Source of the DNA: Rhabdornis inornatus
Lineage: Eukaryota; Chordata; Aves; Passeriformes; Rhabdornithidae
DNA length: 64,000 nucleotides
Reading direction: 5' to 3'
NCBI GenBank assembly: GCA_013397075.1
Contig: VWZS01010177.1
Location: forward strand, 68,945-132,944
Shown: positions 62,315 to 64,000 of the stretch, in pieces
Layout: each line of letters opens with the position of its first letter
Numbering within the stretch: position 1 is the stretch's first letter
Notes under the pieces: generated by a model
What the model saw: only the letters and a program-made list of their open reading frames with translations
Databases searched by the model: none
What the model was told of the DNA's origin: nothing
Translations under genes and position numbers: made by a program

Positions 62315-64000
62315 GTGCTTTGTAGAGGCATAGTTACAAATAACTGTACAATAATTAGTTCTGAAATATAAACTTTTTATTTAGTCATCAGCCTCAGTAG
62401 CAGATGGATATTGACCCTTTATAACTCTCATATCCTTGGAAACACTGAACTAAAGAGCACAATAGTTGAGGTGTATTTTTTCCCCTAGCATGACAACTTA
62501 CATTTGAATAAGAGTTTGCAACAAAGAGTTCTCTCGTGATGTCTAAACCTATCAAAATAAATTAATGAAGAGCTTTCTGATCTTGCAAAGACTATTCTTT
62601 AAGAAACTACATAGTATTTAGGCAAGATTTATTGAAACTTTGGTTAAAATGACAGCTTAGCATCCGCTTCAAAGTAAGTTCAATTAAATTAGCATTCCAT
62701 CACAGGATATTAGTTTCATGGTGCAGAGAGAAATTATAGGCTGATATTTGCATATATGGAAATATATAAGAGGAATGAAGCATACAGATAGAGGAGCAAG
62801 CAGGAGTAATTATAAAATCATTTTGTTGTTATAACTATCTGGCAAGATAAAATAGTTTTGTATGTGGCTTAAGTGAAAATATGTCGATTCACTACTGAAA
62901 GATCAAAAATTGCCTTGCTATAAAATCCTCTTTTCCTCTGTCTAGGTTTTCTTAGGTTATTAATTTCCTGATAAAAATGAAGAAAAAAAAAGCAAAACCC
63001 TCCAACCCACCACCTTCAAACAGAAATACAACAAAATCCCTTAGAAGATACAAAGATATAAAGCTTTCAAGAAAACAAGAGAAATTTTACAATTCACTTC
63101 ATTAATTTTTTTTAAGAAAAAAGGAATGAAGCTAAAAAGTGTTTAATGCCTTGCATAACAATTTCCAAGTGTTTAGTTGGGATATGTCTCACTAAGTATA
63201 GAGTTTAGATGTGTCTATCCGAGCTTTTTATGCAGGTCTTTCTTCATAGTCAATAAAATTTGGTTGGTATAGTCAATGGAGATTAGGACATGATTAATTT
63301 CATTGTAAAACAGGCATTAAAATTGTTCGGCATATCTGCTTCTTTTTGTTCACTGCTAAGAGATATTACATGACAAAACTGGATATTTTTAATACATATA
63401 AGGTTTGTTTTCTAGGATGGGACTTTGACATCCAGATTTATCCCAACAACTAGTATTGCTTGTTTCCTTTTTTTTTGTGCCTTGGTGCTCTTACTTGTCA
63501 AAAGTATTTCTCATTTATGTTTTTTAAAACTCTCTAGGACAGATGGATGCAAACTGATACAGAGTTGTCAGGTTTACCTTAGATTGGGAGCCATCAAGGT
63601 ATATGTAGTTTTTAAATTGATCTGTGATATTAGGACCAGACTCTCCACTCCCAGAGTAGCTTCAAATTACATTCTAAGATGTGATCTCTAAACCAGCTTC
63701 CATTTTAAAAATATATGATGAATAATATATAGGAAATTAAACAGGCAGCTGCTGATAGTTATATTTCGGGAATGTGCAACATGATGAGGCAATCTCATAA
63801 ATCTAAGTATTCTTAGAATATCTCAAATATATGCAATAAAGTTTGTCATAGTATGAAAATGTTCCAGCTCTCATTTCTATTTCCTCTTTGCTATTATTGA
63901 AAATCTTGAACTAATTTTTATCATCCTGGAAAAGATTAATCCTAATTACGTGCTGAAAAATTGAGCTGACCAGTAGCAGAGACCTTATTCTTTTCTTTCA
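62315..64000. other. AT-rich unique DNA, no gene seen
   Basis: An 88-codon plus-strand frame at 63425-63691 begins with a hydrophobic stretch but has no ATG-context, splice or domain support. No transposon was recognised. Confidence 0.5.

Overview
This window reads as non-coding vertebrate DNA, most likely from a bird. It is strongly AT-rich. The recognisable interspersed repeats are nearly all CR1 LINEs with the avian/reptilian 3' tail, plus LTRs resembling avian ERVL-type elements. Nothing resembles L1, Alu or B1, and repeat density is low, which fits a bird better than a mammal. A crocodilian or turtle cannot be excluded from sequence alone. I found no protein-coding gene I can defend, no tRNA or rRNA and no CRISPR. 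The open frames present are short and begin at arbitrary codons, and the longest lie antisense to, or across, transposons. The window is probably a gene desert or the inside of a very large intron.

Layout. 1-5.2 kb: unique AT-rich DNA with a CR1 3' end (1.24-1.66 kb) and a compound AC/AT/GTAT microsatellite (3.8-3.9 kb). 5.2-14.7 kb: mostly unique, with an ancient SINE-like fragment, two A/T-rich low-complexity tracts, a small open frame followed by a poly(A) signal on the minus strand (7.4-7.7 kb), and a GC-richer island bounded by good splice-site matches (13.7-13.9 kb). 14.7-18.6 kb: a rearranged patch with a pure CTTCC array, a 204-bp sequence whose near-identical copy lies 3.7 kb further on, an LTR tail joined to the first copy, and a 139-bp tandem duplication between the copies. 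18.6-27 kb: unique DNA, an old CR1 piece (19.3 kb), then the largest transposon here, a composite CR1 (25.1-27.0 kb) that seems to keep 5'-proximal sequence, part of the endonuclease, and the 3' end. 27-46 kb: mostly featureless AT-rich DNA, with a short internally deleted CR1 (35.0 kb), a CR1 with reverse-transcriptase remnants (40.7-41.7 kb), a (GTTTT)n tract (43.1 kb) and a possible conserved non-coding element (44.4-44.7 kb). 46-51.4 kb: a minus-strand solo LTR and two minus-strand CR1 fragments, one keeping endonuclease to early RT but no 3' end. 51.4-64 kb: unique DNA with a (GTT)n/(GTTTT)n tract, a perfect GAGAT x13 array, a diverged LTR (59.8-60.2 kb) and further T-rich tracts.

Nothing here works together as an operon or pathway. 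The content is a record of transposon insertion, decay and local duplication. The points most worth checking are the composite CR1, the dispersed 204-bp duplication with its LTR junction, the exon-like islands, and the recurrent (CAAAA)n/(GTTTT)n tracts. I saw no convincing undescribed biological system.
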